Assembly (NCBI GenBank): GCA_029974015.1
Contig: JARKUF010000007.1
Location: 1 to 64,000, forward strand
Length of the DNA: 64,000 nucleotides
From: Spirochaetota bacterium
GTDB taxonomy: Bacteria > Spirochaetota > UBA4802 > JAGODF01
Reading direction: 5' to 3'
This document shows positions 34,375 to 42,486 of the stretch, piece by piece. Within the stretch, counting starts at the first letter, position 1. The number at the start of each line of letters is the position of its first letter. The notes under the pieces are model-generated. The model made no database searches. It was not told the DNA's origin and worked only from the letters and a program-made list of their open reading frames with translations. The translations under genes were made by a program, and so were the position numbers.

Positions 34375-35150
34375 GACGGCCAGTGGTTCAGCATCCTCGT
34401 AATAAAAATAAAAGTCCTGTCCAGGGACACGTGCATCACCCTCACTATGAGCGGCGCAGTCAAAAGAAGCACCGCCATGGACACCATGATCTTGAATGGA
34501 AACCCCAGCATCATGATGTTCATCTGCGGCGCGGCCTTGGCCAGTATCCCCATGCTCACGGTCACCAGAAACACCGTAGCCACGACAGGGAGCGATATCT
34601 TAAGGGCCACGACAAACATGCCGCTGAAAGAGTGCGCCATGTACCGCATTAGTCCCCCCGCCATGGTGGGCCCCAGGTGCATCACCGGGGCGAGTTCGTA
34701 GGAACGGTAGATCGCCTGAATCATAAAGTGGTGGCCGTTGATAGCCAGAAACACCAGCAGACCGATCAGGTTTTTAAACTGTCCCACCAGAGGAATCGAC
34801 ACCTGTCCCAGGGGATCGATCACCTCGTTGATGCCGAAACCGATCTGCACGGCGAAATACTGCCCCGCTAATTGAAAGGCTGAAAACAGCACGGCCACGA
34901 GAAACCCGATAAAAAGGCCTATCATGATCTCCTGGACCACCAGGAGAGTGTATCCTCCCATGTGGGCCGGCATGACAACTCCTCGCCCGGAGATCACAGG
35001 GAAGATGAGGATGGACGTAAAAAATATCAGGACCGCCTTCATTTTAAACGGCATTACCCCGCTTGAGTAAAAGGGGGCAATTACCATCATGGCGCCCATC
35101 CTCGTCATGATGAGGAGGAAGAGCTGAAAATGATATACGAAATACTCCAC
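34371..35150 (-). CDS. fliR: Flagellar export protein FliR
   Basis: 259 residues with about six membrane segments. Seen: YHFQLFLLIMTRMGAMMVIA, VQEIMIGLFIGFLVAVLFSA, FQLAGQYFAVQIGFGINEVI, and the late VRVMHVSLDRTFIFITRMLN. FliR combines with FliP and FliQ as the core export channel. It overlaps flhB by 4 bases and follows fliQ by 25. Confidence 0.95.
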   Translation of the reverse strand: MEYFVYHFQLFLLIMTRMGAMMVIAPFYSSGVMPFKMKAVLIFFTSILIFPVISGRGVVMPAHMGGYTLLVVQEIMIGLFIGFLVAVLFSAFQLAGQYFAVQIGFGINEVIDPLGQVSIPLVGQFKNLIGLLVFLAINGHHFMIQAIYRSYELAPVMHLGPTMAGGLMRYMAHSFSGMFVVALKISLPVVATVFLVTVSMGILAKAAPQMNIMMLGFPFKIMVSMAVLLLTAPLIVRVMHVSLDRTFIFITRMLNHWPS

Positions 35151-35175
35151 TTTATTTCAGCCCTTTCCCGTCCAA

Positions 35176-35448
35176 TTATCCGCCGCCAATCTTTGATACC
35201 ATGCCGAAAATGTTTTTCGTGTACGACACAAGGGTGTGGATTATCCACGAAGCAAACAGGATTATTGCGATGAAAATTGATATTATTTTCGGCACAAAGG
35301 TAAGCGTCTGTTCCTGGATGGAGGTGGTGGTCTGGAAAATGGAGATCACCAGCCCCACCACCATTCCCACGCCGAGAATGGGCGCCGAGACCACGATGGT
35401 GGTCATAAGGGCTTCGCGGAAAATTTTTATCACTTCAGCGTCCGTCAT
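35176..35448 (-). CDS. fliQ: Flagellar export protein FliQ
   Basis: 90 residues: MTDAEVIKIFREALMTTIVV, then GMVVGLVISIFQTTTSIQEQ and LTFVPKIISIFIAIILFASW. Two membrane helices, as in the family. The ATG at 35448 is preceded by GAGGT; a longer frame reaches further but without a ribosome site. Confidence 0.96.
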   Translation of the reverse strand: MTDAEVIKIFREALMTTIVVSAPILGVGMVVGLVISIFQTTTSIQEQTLTFVPKIISIFIAIILFASWIIHTLVSYTKNIFGMVSKIGGG

Positions 35449-35474
35449 GTCCTTTACCTCGCACCGACTCTCCG

Positions 35475-36248
35475 TCACCGGAAGGAGCGCACCAGCTCGT
35501 AGATGAGCAGGTTCCACCCGTCGACCAATACGAAGAGTATTATTTTAAACGGCAGCGATATCATGACCGGCGGGAGCATTATCATGCCCATGGCCATGAG
35601 GGCGCTTGCCACTATCATATCAATCACTATGAACGGAATAAAGATGTAGACCCCTATCTCGAAGGCCCGCTTCAGTTCGCTGATCATGAAGGCCGGGATG
35701 AGGCAATACGAGGGGACCTCGCTTTCATTGCGGGGGCGCTCTACATCCGCCAGGCTGAGAAAAAGGGCGATGTCCTTCTGCCGTGTCTGGCGGAACATGA
35801 ACTTTCTAAAGGGCTCCATCCCCCTGGTGTAAAACTGTTCGTTGCCGATTCTGTTGTTAAGATACGGCTGGAGGGCCTCCTCATTGAAGGCCTTGAACGT
35901 AGGAGCCATGATGAACACGGTAAGGAAGATGGACAGGCCAACAATTACCTGGTTGGGGGGCATCTGCTGTAGGGACAGTGCCCTCTTAACGAAATCCAGG
36001 ACAATGACCACCCTGGTGAAGGCGGTCAACATAATGATGAGCGACGGCGCCAGGGACAGGATGCTCAAGAGAAAAAGAATCTGGAGAGAGAGGGCCACGT
36101 CCCTGGGCTGGGTCGCCTCACGGATGTCGAAGGCGATGCGCGGAATGGGCATCCGCACCCCCCCCTGCTGTGCCTGGAGAGCGCCCCCGGCCAGGGCAAT
36201 GAAAAGGACGGCCAGGGCAATTACGAGCAAGCTTTTTTTACGTGTCAT
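35475..36248 (-). CDS. fliP: Flagellar export protein FliP
   Basis: 257 residues. Cleavable signal peptide (LLVIALAVLFIALAGGALQA), as in many FliP. Then LSLAPSLIIMLTAFTRVVIV, QQMPPNQVIVGLSIFLTVFI, SYCLIPAFMISELKRAFEIG, and the end LFVLVDGWNLLIYELVRSF. FliP forms the pentameric core of the export gate. Its 5' end overlaps fliO by 11 bases. Confidence 0.97.
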   Translation of the reverse strand: MTRKKSLLVIALAVLFIALAGGALQAQQGGVRMPIPRIAFDIREATQPRDVALSLQILFLLSILSLAPSLIIMLTAFTRVVIVLDFVKRALSLQQMPPNQVIVGLSIFLTVFIMAPTFKAFNEEALQPYLNNRIGNEQFYTRGMEPFRKFMFRQTRQKDIALFLSLADVERPRNESEVPSYCLIPAFMISELKRAFEIGVYIFIPFIVIDMIVASALMAMGMIMLPPVMISLPFKIILFVLVDGWNLLIYELVRSFR

Positions 36249-37035
36249 CGCCTTCCCCGTTCATTTTCCTCAGCCTGTCGCGCTGCCGCTTTAGATACGC
36301 CAGCCTGTCGTACTCGCCGCCCCGACCGGCCCCATCGCCGGATACGTCCCCGGGTTTACGCCTGATGAAGCGGCCGAGCTGTTTGCCCAGGAAATCCTGG
36401 AACGTGGGCCTTTCCTGCTCCATCGGACGGGAGCTCATTACCCTGATGCGGTCGATCTCCTCCTTCCCGGTTATCTCGGTAATGAGGTTGATGGCGCCAT
36501 CGGTGACCCCCAGAACCATTACCCGCCCCGCAAGGTCCACCACCTGGAGGTATTTGTTTTGCCCCAGGGGGACCACTGACAGGACCTGTATCACGTCCTT
36601 CCCAAAGACCTGCAGGCCGGTCTTTCGCGTCACGAACCGGAAAAAGTAGTAGAACCCCCCCACGAGGAGCCCTATCACGAAGACAGTCTTGAATATCAGC
36701 CAGACATACGACTCCGGTTCCGCCTCATCGGCCTGATAATTACCGTAGGGCAGAAAATCATTCCCTTTCTCCGCCTGCCCTTCCCCTTGCCGGGCCTCCC
36801 CCTGGGCTTTTGAAGACTCCGGGCGGATGTCCCCGGCGCCTTTGTCCGCCGCTTCAGCTTCAGCGGTGGCAGGGCGCTCCTGCTTGGGCGGCGTCTGGGC
36901 CCTGTGCTGCTTTGCCGCCCGCCCCGGGGCTTTCGGCGCCCCATGGCCATCCATGGGACATAATGCTGTCAGGAGCGAAAAAAATATAAGGCCCGTCACT
37001 GTACAAAACGTTTTTCGTTTCAATGTTTCGGCCAT
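36238..37035 (-). CDS. fliO: Flagellar biosynthesis protein FliO/FliZ
   Basis: 265 residues. An N-terminal signal-like segment (CTVTGLIFFSLLTALCPMDG), a disordered Ala/Gln/Glu linker, then a membrane helix (VWLIFKTVFVIGLLVGGFYY) and a compact cytoplasmic domain (QVLSVVPLGQNKYLQVVDLA, GRVMVLGVTDGAINLITEIT), the FliO pattern. FliO assists assembly of the FliP ring. The ATG at 37035 is chosen because AAAGGA lies before it; a frame reaching 37083 is unsupported. Confidence 0.85.
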   Translation of the reverse strand: MAETLKRKTFCTVTGLIFFSLLTALCPMDGHGAPKAPGRAAKQHRAQTPPKQERPATAEAEAADKGAGDIRPESSKAQGEARQGEGQAEKGNDFLPYGNYQADEAEPESYVWLIFKTVFVIGLLVGGFYYFFRFVTRKTGLQVFGKDVIQVLSVVPLGQNKYLQVVDLAGRVMVLGVTDGAINLITEITGKEEIDRIRVMSSRPMEQERPTFQDFLGKQLGRFIRRKPGDVSGDGAGRGGEYDRLAYLKRQRDRLRKMNGEGDDT

Positions 37036-37319
37036 ATTTTCCTTTCTTCCCCGCAAGCGTTCGAATATGCAAGGTTTCGACACGGCATTTTAAGCCGGGA
37101 GCATTCAACATTTTCGCCACATACCATAAAAATTCATCCGCGAAAAAGTTCTTCCGTGTTGCCGGAAAATTGCGCTGAAAAGTTTTTCAAGGCGCATGCA
37201 AGGGAACGACCGCTTTACATAGCGGAGGTCCCCTTGTATCTATATTTGCAATTTGCGGCTCTGCCTCGGAGTACACAGCGGGCCCACTTCCTGTTGGGCC
37301 TTGAATAATTACACTTGCC
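37036..37319 (-). promoter_or_regulatory. Structured gap between fliY and fliO
   Basis: 284 bases without a gene inside an otherwise tight operon. Two hairpins stand out: 37199-37236 (caaggga...ccgct/agcgg...tccccttg, imperfect) and 37281-37300 (ggcccac/gttgggcc). Neither has a T-run. They may slow transcription or set a processing site. Confidence 0.4.
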
Positions 37320-38393
37320 CTATTGGACCCGCTCTATCCTCTCGGCAGGGCTTACAATATCGGTAACGCGGACGCCGAAGTTTTCATCGATGACCACGAC
37401 CTCACCCCGGGCTATGAGCTTGCCGTTAACTAAAAGGTCCACGGGCTCGCCGGCCAGCTTGTCCAGCTCGATAATGGAGCCTTCACCGAGCCCCAGAATG
37501 TCCTTCACCAGCATTGTGGTCCGCCCCAGCTCCACGGTGAGCGTCAGCTTCACATCCAAGAGAAGGTTGATATTCGGCCCTACTCCGGGGGGGAGCCCCT
37601 CGCCCAGGGGCGGAAACTTCACGGGGCTCACGCCGACAGAGCCGAAGGCCTGGGACGGCATCTGTTGCTGGGGCGCGAAGTGCGCCGGCGCACCGCCCTG
37701 CATTCCCCCGGAAGCGGAACGCACGAGATCGGAGGCGAGGCTCACGTCCAAAACATGGTAGAACTTGGAGTTCACCATGTTTTCTATATTGATATTATAT
37801 GTTACCTTGACCAGATCTCCGGAAGATGGAATCTGGAGGTCCGAAGCGCCCTTCGATACGGAGATATCCGGCGCCGTGGTCCCCACGGCCCCCCCCAGCC
37901 TGTCGGCAAACTGAGTGGCGCAGGAGGACAGCATCTGGCTCACAAACTCCTGGAGCGTGCTCTGATGCGCCTCCGAAAGCTCAGGCGGCGGGGCCCCGGT
38001 ATCGTCCCCCATCATAAGGGACGAGATGACCCCGGCGTCGTTCATGGAAAAGAGGACGATATTTTTCCCCCGGATACTGCCGGTGTAATCCATGCCCACC
38101 TGGACGAAGGGGCGCGAAAAATCGCCGCGGATGGCATTTGCCGATTTCACTTCCACGTAGGCGTTGAAAATCCGTACGTTCTTCCCCAGATACGCCGTAA
38201 GGGACGGCGCCACCGCGGACATGCTCTGGTTGATCAGGTCCGCCAGGGAATCGCGCTCCAGGGGAGAAAGGCCGCCAGTCGACGGCGCTGTCTCCATCGC
38301 CGGCAAGGAACTTGGCGAGGCTACTTCATCGGCCCCCTTCAATAGCGCGTCTATTTCGTCCTGCGATAATGATCCGTCACCCATATTTGACAC
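37320..38393 (-). CDS. fliY: Flagellar motor switch protein FliY (FliN-type)
   Basis: 357 residues. N-terminal SLSQDEIDALLKGADEV is the CheY-P binding motif of FliM/FliY. The middle domain is CheC-like with DSLADLINQSM, and QSTLQEFVSQM at the second phosphatase site, where the usual Asn is Ser (ExxS in place of ExxN). The C-terminal FliN domain is LTVELGRTTMLVKDILGLGE with GSIIELDKLAGEPVDLLVNG. FliY builds the cytoplasmic switch ring. In well-known spirochaete operons fliM lies between fliL and fliY; here it does not. Confidence 0.93.
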   Translation of the reverse strand: MSNMGDGSLSQDEIDALLKGADEVASPSSLPAMETAPSTGGLSPLERDSLADLINQSMSAVAPSLTAYLGKNVRIFNAYVEVKSANAIRGDFSRPFVQVGMDYTGSIRGKNIVLFSMNDAGVISSLMMGDDTGAPPPELSEAHQSTLQEFVSQMLSSCATQFADRLGGAVGTTAPDISVSKGASDLQIPSSGDLVKVTYNINIENMVNSKFYHVLDVSLASDLVRSASGGMQGGAPAHFAPQQQMPSQAFGSVGVSPVKFPPLGEGLPPGVGPNINLLLDVKLTLTVELGRTTMLVKDILGLGEGSIIELDKLAGEPVDLLVNGKLIARGEVVVIDENFGVRVTDIVSPAERIERVQ

Positions 38394-38468
38394 CTGTCAT
38401 ATCACAAAATTCTCCGGGACCCGGGACGGCGGTCCCCCGGAAACCCATACTTCAATATACGGAAGTCC

Positions 38469-39014
38469 TCAGGGGCTTACAACAAATTCCGTAAAGTACA
38501 CGTCCTCAATTTTGCCGTCCCTGAGAATGACGTTAATATGCGCCTTGATCTCCTCCGCCAGCCCGATCTTGTCCTCCAGGGAGTCCATGTCCTCGTACTT
38601 TTTGCTCCCCAGAAGGAGGTTGATGATGTGCCGCATTTCCGTACTGCGCTTCACAAGCTCCTGGTTGAGATTGAGATTGTCCTCGGAGTACCCCAGAGAC
38701 ACGGTGATCTTCGCAAAATGGGGCTCGGGGTCCCGGGTGCTCACGGAGAAGGACGGCAGGTCGTAATGGAGCCTGGGAAGGGGCGGTGGCGCGATGAGCC
38801 TCCCCTCCTCCGTCTGGCTTCTGCGCTCCTCCACATAATTAGCCACTATCCAGCTTATGCCGAACATGGCCGCCGCCAGGAGCACCACTCCCACGACCCA
38901 GAGAAGGATCTTTACGATTTTGGAAGCCGCCGCGCTTGGCGCCGATTCCGCCGCCCCTCCGCCGGACTCCTCGTCGTCGTCAATATCGTTAGTCAGCTTT
39001 TCGTCGTCACCCAT
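38469..39014 (-). CDS. fliL: Flagellar basal body protein FliL
   Basis: 181 residues: an acidic N-terminus, one membrane helix (KILLWVVGVVLLAAAMFGIS) and a periplasmic domain (SFSVSTRDPEPHFAKITVSL, then SLEDKIGLAEEIKAHINVIL, ending VYFTEFVVSP). FliL surrounds the stator and raises motor torque. The ATG at 39014 is preceded by AGGGTG. It lies 75 bases before fliY. Confidence 0.93.
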   Translation of the reverse strand: MGDDEKLTNDIDDDEESGGGAAESAPSAAASKIVKILLWVVGVVLLAAAMFGISWIVANYVEERRSQTEEGRLIAPPPLPRLHYDLPSFSVSTRDPEPHFAKITVSLGYSEDNLNLNQELVKRSTEMRHIINLLLGSKKYEDMDSLEDKIGLAEEIKAHINVILRDGKIEDVYFTEFVVSP

Positions 39015-39090
39015 AATCGGCACCCTGAATAGGCATCCAGTTGCGATGAATGCTTTTTGTACCTGCAAGAACGGTTGATCAATTGCAGAC

Positions 39091-39205
39091 AACCTTTAAC
39101 AATCAGGTTTTCCCGCCCGCCTTCGGCGGGCTAAAAAACATAAGTCCTGAGTATGCCAGTAGTTACAATTCATGGTAACTTCAAAGATATAATTTTTCAG
39201 GTCCC
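39091..39205 (+). repeat. Family B two-hairpin repeat, copy B1
   Basis: Starts aacctttaacaatcaggttt, a hairpin centred on cccgcccgccttcggcggg, then tcctgagtatgccagt and a second A/T-rich half. It aligns with B2 exactly 180 bases further, with few mismatches. The right arm of the hairpin is degraded (ctaaaaaaca). Confidence 0.85.
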
Positions 39206-39270
39206 CTGTAATCAAAATTTATGTGACATAATATAACATACATTCAGAATGTCAAGAAATTTATCATGGC

Positions 39271-39388
39271 AACCTCTAATAATTAGGTTTTCCCGCCCGC
39301 CTTCGGCGGGCGGGAAAACCTAATTCCTGAGTATGCCAGTATTTACAAATCATGCGAACCTCAAAAATTTAATTTTTAGAGGTTCCCA
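39271..39388 (+). repeat. Family B two-hairpin repeat, copy B2
   Basis: Best preserved copy. Hairpin 1: a perfect 21-base stem at 39281-39301 and 39305-39325 with a 3-base loop (aattaggttttcccgcccgc and complement). A linker with cctgagtatgccagtattta follows, then hairpin 2: gcgaacctcaaaaa / tttttagaggttccc. It lies between motB and fliL, in an otherwise gene-free 392-base gap. Confidence 0.9.
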
Positions 39389-39406
39389 TAAAAAAGTCTA
39401 AGGATT

Positions 39407-40195
39407 TCACCTCCATTCTTCGTCGGGAAGCGGCCGCTCGATTTTCCCGGCCTCGCCTTTCTCCACCACCTTCTCCCTGAGTATCACGATATCCACCCGG
39501 CGGTTGAAGGCCCTTCCCTCTGGCGTATTATTATCGTCAATGGGGCGATACTGCCCAAAGGCCACGGCGGACAGGCGTTTAGGATTGACGCCCTCCTCCT
39601 CCTGAAAATACCGAAGCACATTGACGCTCCTTGCCCCGGAAAGCTCCCAGTTGGTTTCGAACCCTCCTTTCGCCGCCGGAGGCGCATTAGGAGTGTTGTC
39701 CGTATGCCCCTCGATTCGCACGAAATTCGGAATATCCTTTAAAATACCGCTGACTTTTTTCAACACGGCCTTTGCATCGTTTCGGAGCCTTGCGCTCCCG
39801 GGGTCAAAATAGGCGTCGCTGGTGAGGGTTATCACCAGGCCCCTTTCGTCTTCCCGGACTCGCACTTTTTTCGCCTCGATTTCGGGCTTGAATGCCTGGA
39901 CCATGAGTTTAAGATGCGTAGCCACGGCCTTTCCTTTTTTCTGGGAAGGCAGGGTCATCACGTTCTGTCCCAGCTCGACCAGCCTGCCTTTTTCAAAAGT
40001 GGAGCCGCCGGTAAGGGCGCCGAAGGAGCCGCGAAAGGGGGACATCATAAGCTGGAATTCCTCCTGGGTCACATGTGTCACATCTCCCATGAGGAGGACG
40101 AAGAACACCATGAGAAGGTTGTTCATGTCCCCGAAGGTGGTCATCCACAGGGGGGTGGCGATCAGCTCCGATTTTTTCCGTTTCTTGACGGCCAT
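39407..40195 (-). CDS. motB: Flagellar stator protein MotB
   Basis: 262 residues. One membrane helix with the proton-carrying Asp (LWMTTFGDMNNLLMVFFVLL) and an OmpA-like peptidoglycan-binding domain (VRIEGHTDNTPNAPPA, NWELSGARSVNVLRYF, NRRVDIVIL). MotB anchors the stator to the cell wall. The motA stop and motB start overlap (TAATG). Confidence 0.96.
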   Translation of the reverse strand: MAVKKRKKSELIATPLWMTTFGDMNNLLMVFFVLLMGDVTHVTQEEFQLMMSPFRGSFGALTGGSTFEKGRLVELGQNVMTLPSQKKGKAVATHLKLMVQAFKPEIEAKKVRVREDERGLVITLTSDAYFDPGSARLRNDAKAVLKKVSGILKDIPNFVRIEGHTDNTPNAPPAAKGGFETNWELSGARSVNVLRYFQEEEGVNPKRLSAVAFGQYRPIDDNNTPEGRAFNRRVDIVILREKVVEKGEAGKIERPLPDEEWR

Positions 40196-40974
40196 TAATC
40201 GCCGACCTCGCTCGATATGGCTTCACGCTGGGCGGGCGGCAGGAAGGACACCAGTTTGTCCTTCACGATGCGGGGGTTCTCCCCCGCCTGTATGGAAAGG
40301 ACACCCTCAAGCATGATGAGTTTTGTGAGCATTTCTTCATTGGTTCGAAAATTCAGTTTGGTCCCCATCGGGATGAGAATGAAGTAGGCCCAAACGGCCC
40401 CGTACAGCGTGGTGATAAGGGCCGTGGCAAGGGCCGGTCCAATGGCGGACTTGTCCTCCAGGTTCGCAAGCATGATGACGAGGCCTATGAGTGTCCCGAT
40501 CATCCCGAAGGAAGGGGCCACCGACGCCCAGGTATCGAGAATCCCCTTGTTTTCGTCGTGCCGGTTGAGAAAATGCTCAATGTCGGTCTCGAGGATTTTC
40601 CGGACCAGCTCCGGGTCATTACCGTCCACCACGAGCTGTATGCCCTTTCGTAAAAACTCGTCGTCCAGATCGCTCAGGTCATCTTCCAGCGCCAGAAGGC
40701 CCTCGCGCCGGGCCTTCTCCGAGAAGGAAACCACCGTCAGGATCAGTTCCGCCGGGTTGAAGGACTGGGGGAAAATTAGTATCTTGAAAACCGGCATAAG
40801 TTTCAGCATCTTGAGCATGGGGTACGCCACGAACATTGCCGCCGCGGAACCGCCGAAGGTGATCATGACCGAAGGAGGGTCGAGGAACTGCAGAATATTT
40901 CCTCCGGCAAGCAACACGCCGAGAATAAGAAAAATTGTACCCGCAATTAGTCCTGCAATGGTTGCTAAATCCAT
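40195..40974 (-). CDS. motA: Flagellar stator protein MotA
   Basis: 259 residues, four membrane segments: IAGLIAGTIFLILGVLLAGG, PPSVMITFGGSAAAMFVAYP, VAPSFGMIGTLIGLVIMLAN and LATALITTLYGAVWAYFILI. The cytoplasmic loop contains KARREGLLALEDDLSDLDDE. With MotB it forms the proton-driven stator. It is separated from flbD by a 160-base gap that holds palindrome A4. Confidence 0.96.
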   Translation of the reverse strand: MDLATIAGLIAGTIFLILGVLLAGGNILQFLDPPSVMITFGGSAAAMFVAYPMLKMLKLMPVFKILIFPQSFNPAELILTVVSFSEKARREGLLALEDDLSDLDDEFLRKGIQLVVDGNDPELVRKILETDIEHFLNRHDENKGILDTWASVAPSFGMIGTLIGLVIMLANLEDKSAIGPALATALITTLYGAVWAYFILIPMGTKLNFRTNEEMLTKLIMLEGVLSIQAGENPRIVKDKLVSFLPPAQREAISSEVGD

Positions 40975-41075
40975 GAAACGGCTCCTGGTCTAAAATCGGA
41001 CGGTAATCAAGGAAATTCCTACATTATGATATATCGGGAATTCCCCGATAAACATTTACAATTATAAATGTCCGT

Positions 41076-41121
41076 CCCCCCGGCGTAGGCGCGCAAGCGG
41101 TTGCGCGCCTTCGCCGGGGGG
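41076..41121. repeat. Family A palindrome, copy A4 (between flbD and motA)
   Basis: A 46-base near-palindrome: outer arms ccccccggcg / cgccgggggg, one mismatch, then aggcgcgcaa-gcgg-ttgcgcgcct. The inner part is the same core as A1-A3 with one changed base (gcgg for gcgc); the outer arms are specific to this site. Confidence 0.8.
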
Positions 41122-41134
41122 TTCGACGTTAATA

Positions 41135-41317
41135 TCACGCTTCCAGGGTTTTCCTGTATTCCCTGATGAGGCCGAGTATCTCTGCAACCGATTCCTTGAG
41201 GACATATTTCCTGTCGTTGGTAAGGGTAACGACGGTGTCGGGGAGTTCCTCCATTATTTCGATATGGCGCTCGTTGAGCATGAATTCCTCCCCGTTTAGC
41301 CTGTGCACCTTAATCAT
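41135..41317 (-). CDS. flbD: FlbD-family flagellar protein
   Basis: 60 residues: MIKVHRLNGEEFMLNERHIE, then IMEELPDTVVTLTNDRKYVL and KESVAEILGLIREYRKTLEA. It matches the short FlbD family (unrelated to Caulobacter FlbD) that heads the motA-motB genes in spirochaetes and Firmicutes. The function is unclear. Its start overlaps the maf end by 4 bases. Confidence 0.9.
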   Translation of the reverse strand: MIKVHRLNGEEFMLNERHIEIMEELPDTVVTLTNDRKYVLKESVAEILGLIREYRKTLEA

Positions 41318-42240
41318 GTATGCCTCCTCCCGGGGCGCCTCCGGTCCAGGAGAGAAAAATAGCCCCGGGCCCCCGTTTTTTTCACATGCCTTTCCGATAC
41401 GCCCGGGTCACTGCAATCATAGACCGGCGTTCCCTGACTGGCCAGGAGCTCCTCCAGCCATGTCTTTGCGGCGAGGAACTGGTGGCTCGTGTAGAACAGC
41501 TTCTCTCCCCTGCGAAGTTCGTAGTCACGGCGCGCCCTGATGGCGTCGAATTCAATTCGCTCCACGGTCCTGAAACGGTCGGCCCTGCGGATTTCGGCGG
41601 CATGGACGGCTGTCCCGCGGGCGTAGTATCTGCGAAAAAAGGCAAGATCATTCCCCATCATTAGAATGGAACGGACTCCGCACCCCAGGGCGAGGGCCAC
41701 GGCCTGGGTGGTGACGATGTTTCCCGTGGCCACAAAACCGAGATCTCTGCCCGCCCGCTCCCAGAGCTCATCGTAGGGAGGCCCCTGTATCATCCAGTTA
41801 TAGAAGCTGATCTCCCCTTTCCAGCGGCCAAGGTTCGCGGGGGACATACAACTGAAAGCCAGGAGGCGCATGCTCCGGGTGTCGACGCCCCCGAAAAAAT
41901 CCACGGGAACGGTTTCACAGGAAATGACATAGCCGGGACGGACTCCGAATCGGGAAAGAGGAAGGAGCGCCATATCGACGGCAATAATGGCGAGCTCTCC
42001 GCGGTGCTGGTATTTTTTCAGATCGCCCACGCTTTTCTCGAGGCTGGGCCCCGCCCCGACGATACACACATGGCGGCCACGAAACTCCTCCACCACGCCG
42101 GAAAGCCCTCCGCACCGACGTATTAGCGGAAGGTTCCGCTCCAGGTTCCTGCGAAAAGCAGGAAGCCGCTCGGCGAGGATTCCCTCGTTGAGATTTCCGT
42201 ACAAGCTCTCCCTGTCCACTGCCGCCGATGCCTTCATCAT
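41314..42240 (-). CDS. Maf/DUF115-family glycosyltransferase
   Basis: 308 residues with the DUF115 (MptE-like) core: RGRHVCIVGAGPSLEKSVGD, ELAIIAVDMALLPLSRFGVR, PGYVISCETVPVDFFGGVD and MMGNDLAFFRRYYARGTAV. Maf proteins of this fold transfer nonulosonic acids to flagellins in several bacteria. It is the first gene of the motility run and overlaps flbD by 4 bases, so flagellin glycosylation is likely, though not shown. The ATG at 42240 (or 42237) has no ribosome site and a promoter lies almost on top of it. Confidence 0.82.
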   Translation of the reverse strand: MMKASAAVDRESLYGNLNEGILAERLPAFRRNLERNLPLIRRCGGLSGVVEEFRGRHVCIVGAGPSLEKSVGDLKKYQHRGELAIIAVDMALLPLSRFGVRPGYVISCETVPVDFFGGVDTRSMRLLAFSCMSPANLGRWKGEISFYNWMIQGPPYDELWERAGRDLGFVATGNIVTTQAVALALGCGVRSILMMGNDLAFFRRYYARGTAVHAAEIRRADRFRTVERIEFDAIRARRDYELRRGEKLFYTSHQFLAAKTWLEELLASQGTPVYDCSDPGVSERHVKKTGARGYFSLLDRRRPGRRHT

Positions 42241-42245
42241 AACAT

Positions 42246-42274
42246 TTAAAACAGGCTTTCCCCTCTCCTGTCAA
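42246..42274 (-). promoter_or_regulatory. Candidate promoter of the motility run
   Basis: TTGACA (42274-42269) and TTTTAA (42251-42246) on the minus strand with a 17-base spacer. Transcription would begin at about the maf ATG, giving a leaderless or nearly leaderless message. Confidence 0.5.
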
Positions 42275-42299
42275 GCATTAACACCGGGATACCAACCGG

Positions 42300-42370
42300 C
42301 AGCCTCTTATTATCAGGTTTTCCGCCCGCCTTTTGCGGGGAAAACTCGAAAGTTGAACCTGCTGACAGGC
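42300..42370 (+). repeat. Degenerate family B repeat, copy B4
   Basis: cagcctcttattatcaggtt, then tccgcccgcc/gcgggga hairpin and gaacctgctg: a shortened family B hairpin between the maf promoter and the thiF-like gene. The rest of the gap 42241-42486 holds no gene. Confidence 0.55.
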
Positions 42371-42486
42371 TCTACGCATACATTTTCTCTACTCGGGCTT
42401 TACTGCCATGCCGAAGGAAAAAGCTTGATACTACAAAGATATCCTGCTATTTCTTCCATACTATCGGGTATTACAGAGGAAACGCC

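Noticed and set aside
39091-39388. Tandem B1-B2 repeats as a possible CRISPR array.
   Set aside because: Only two units with a 180-base period, strong internal hairpins and no cas genes.
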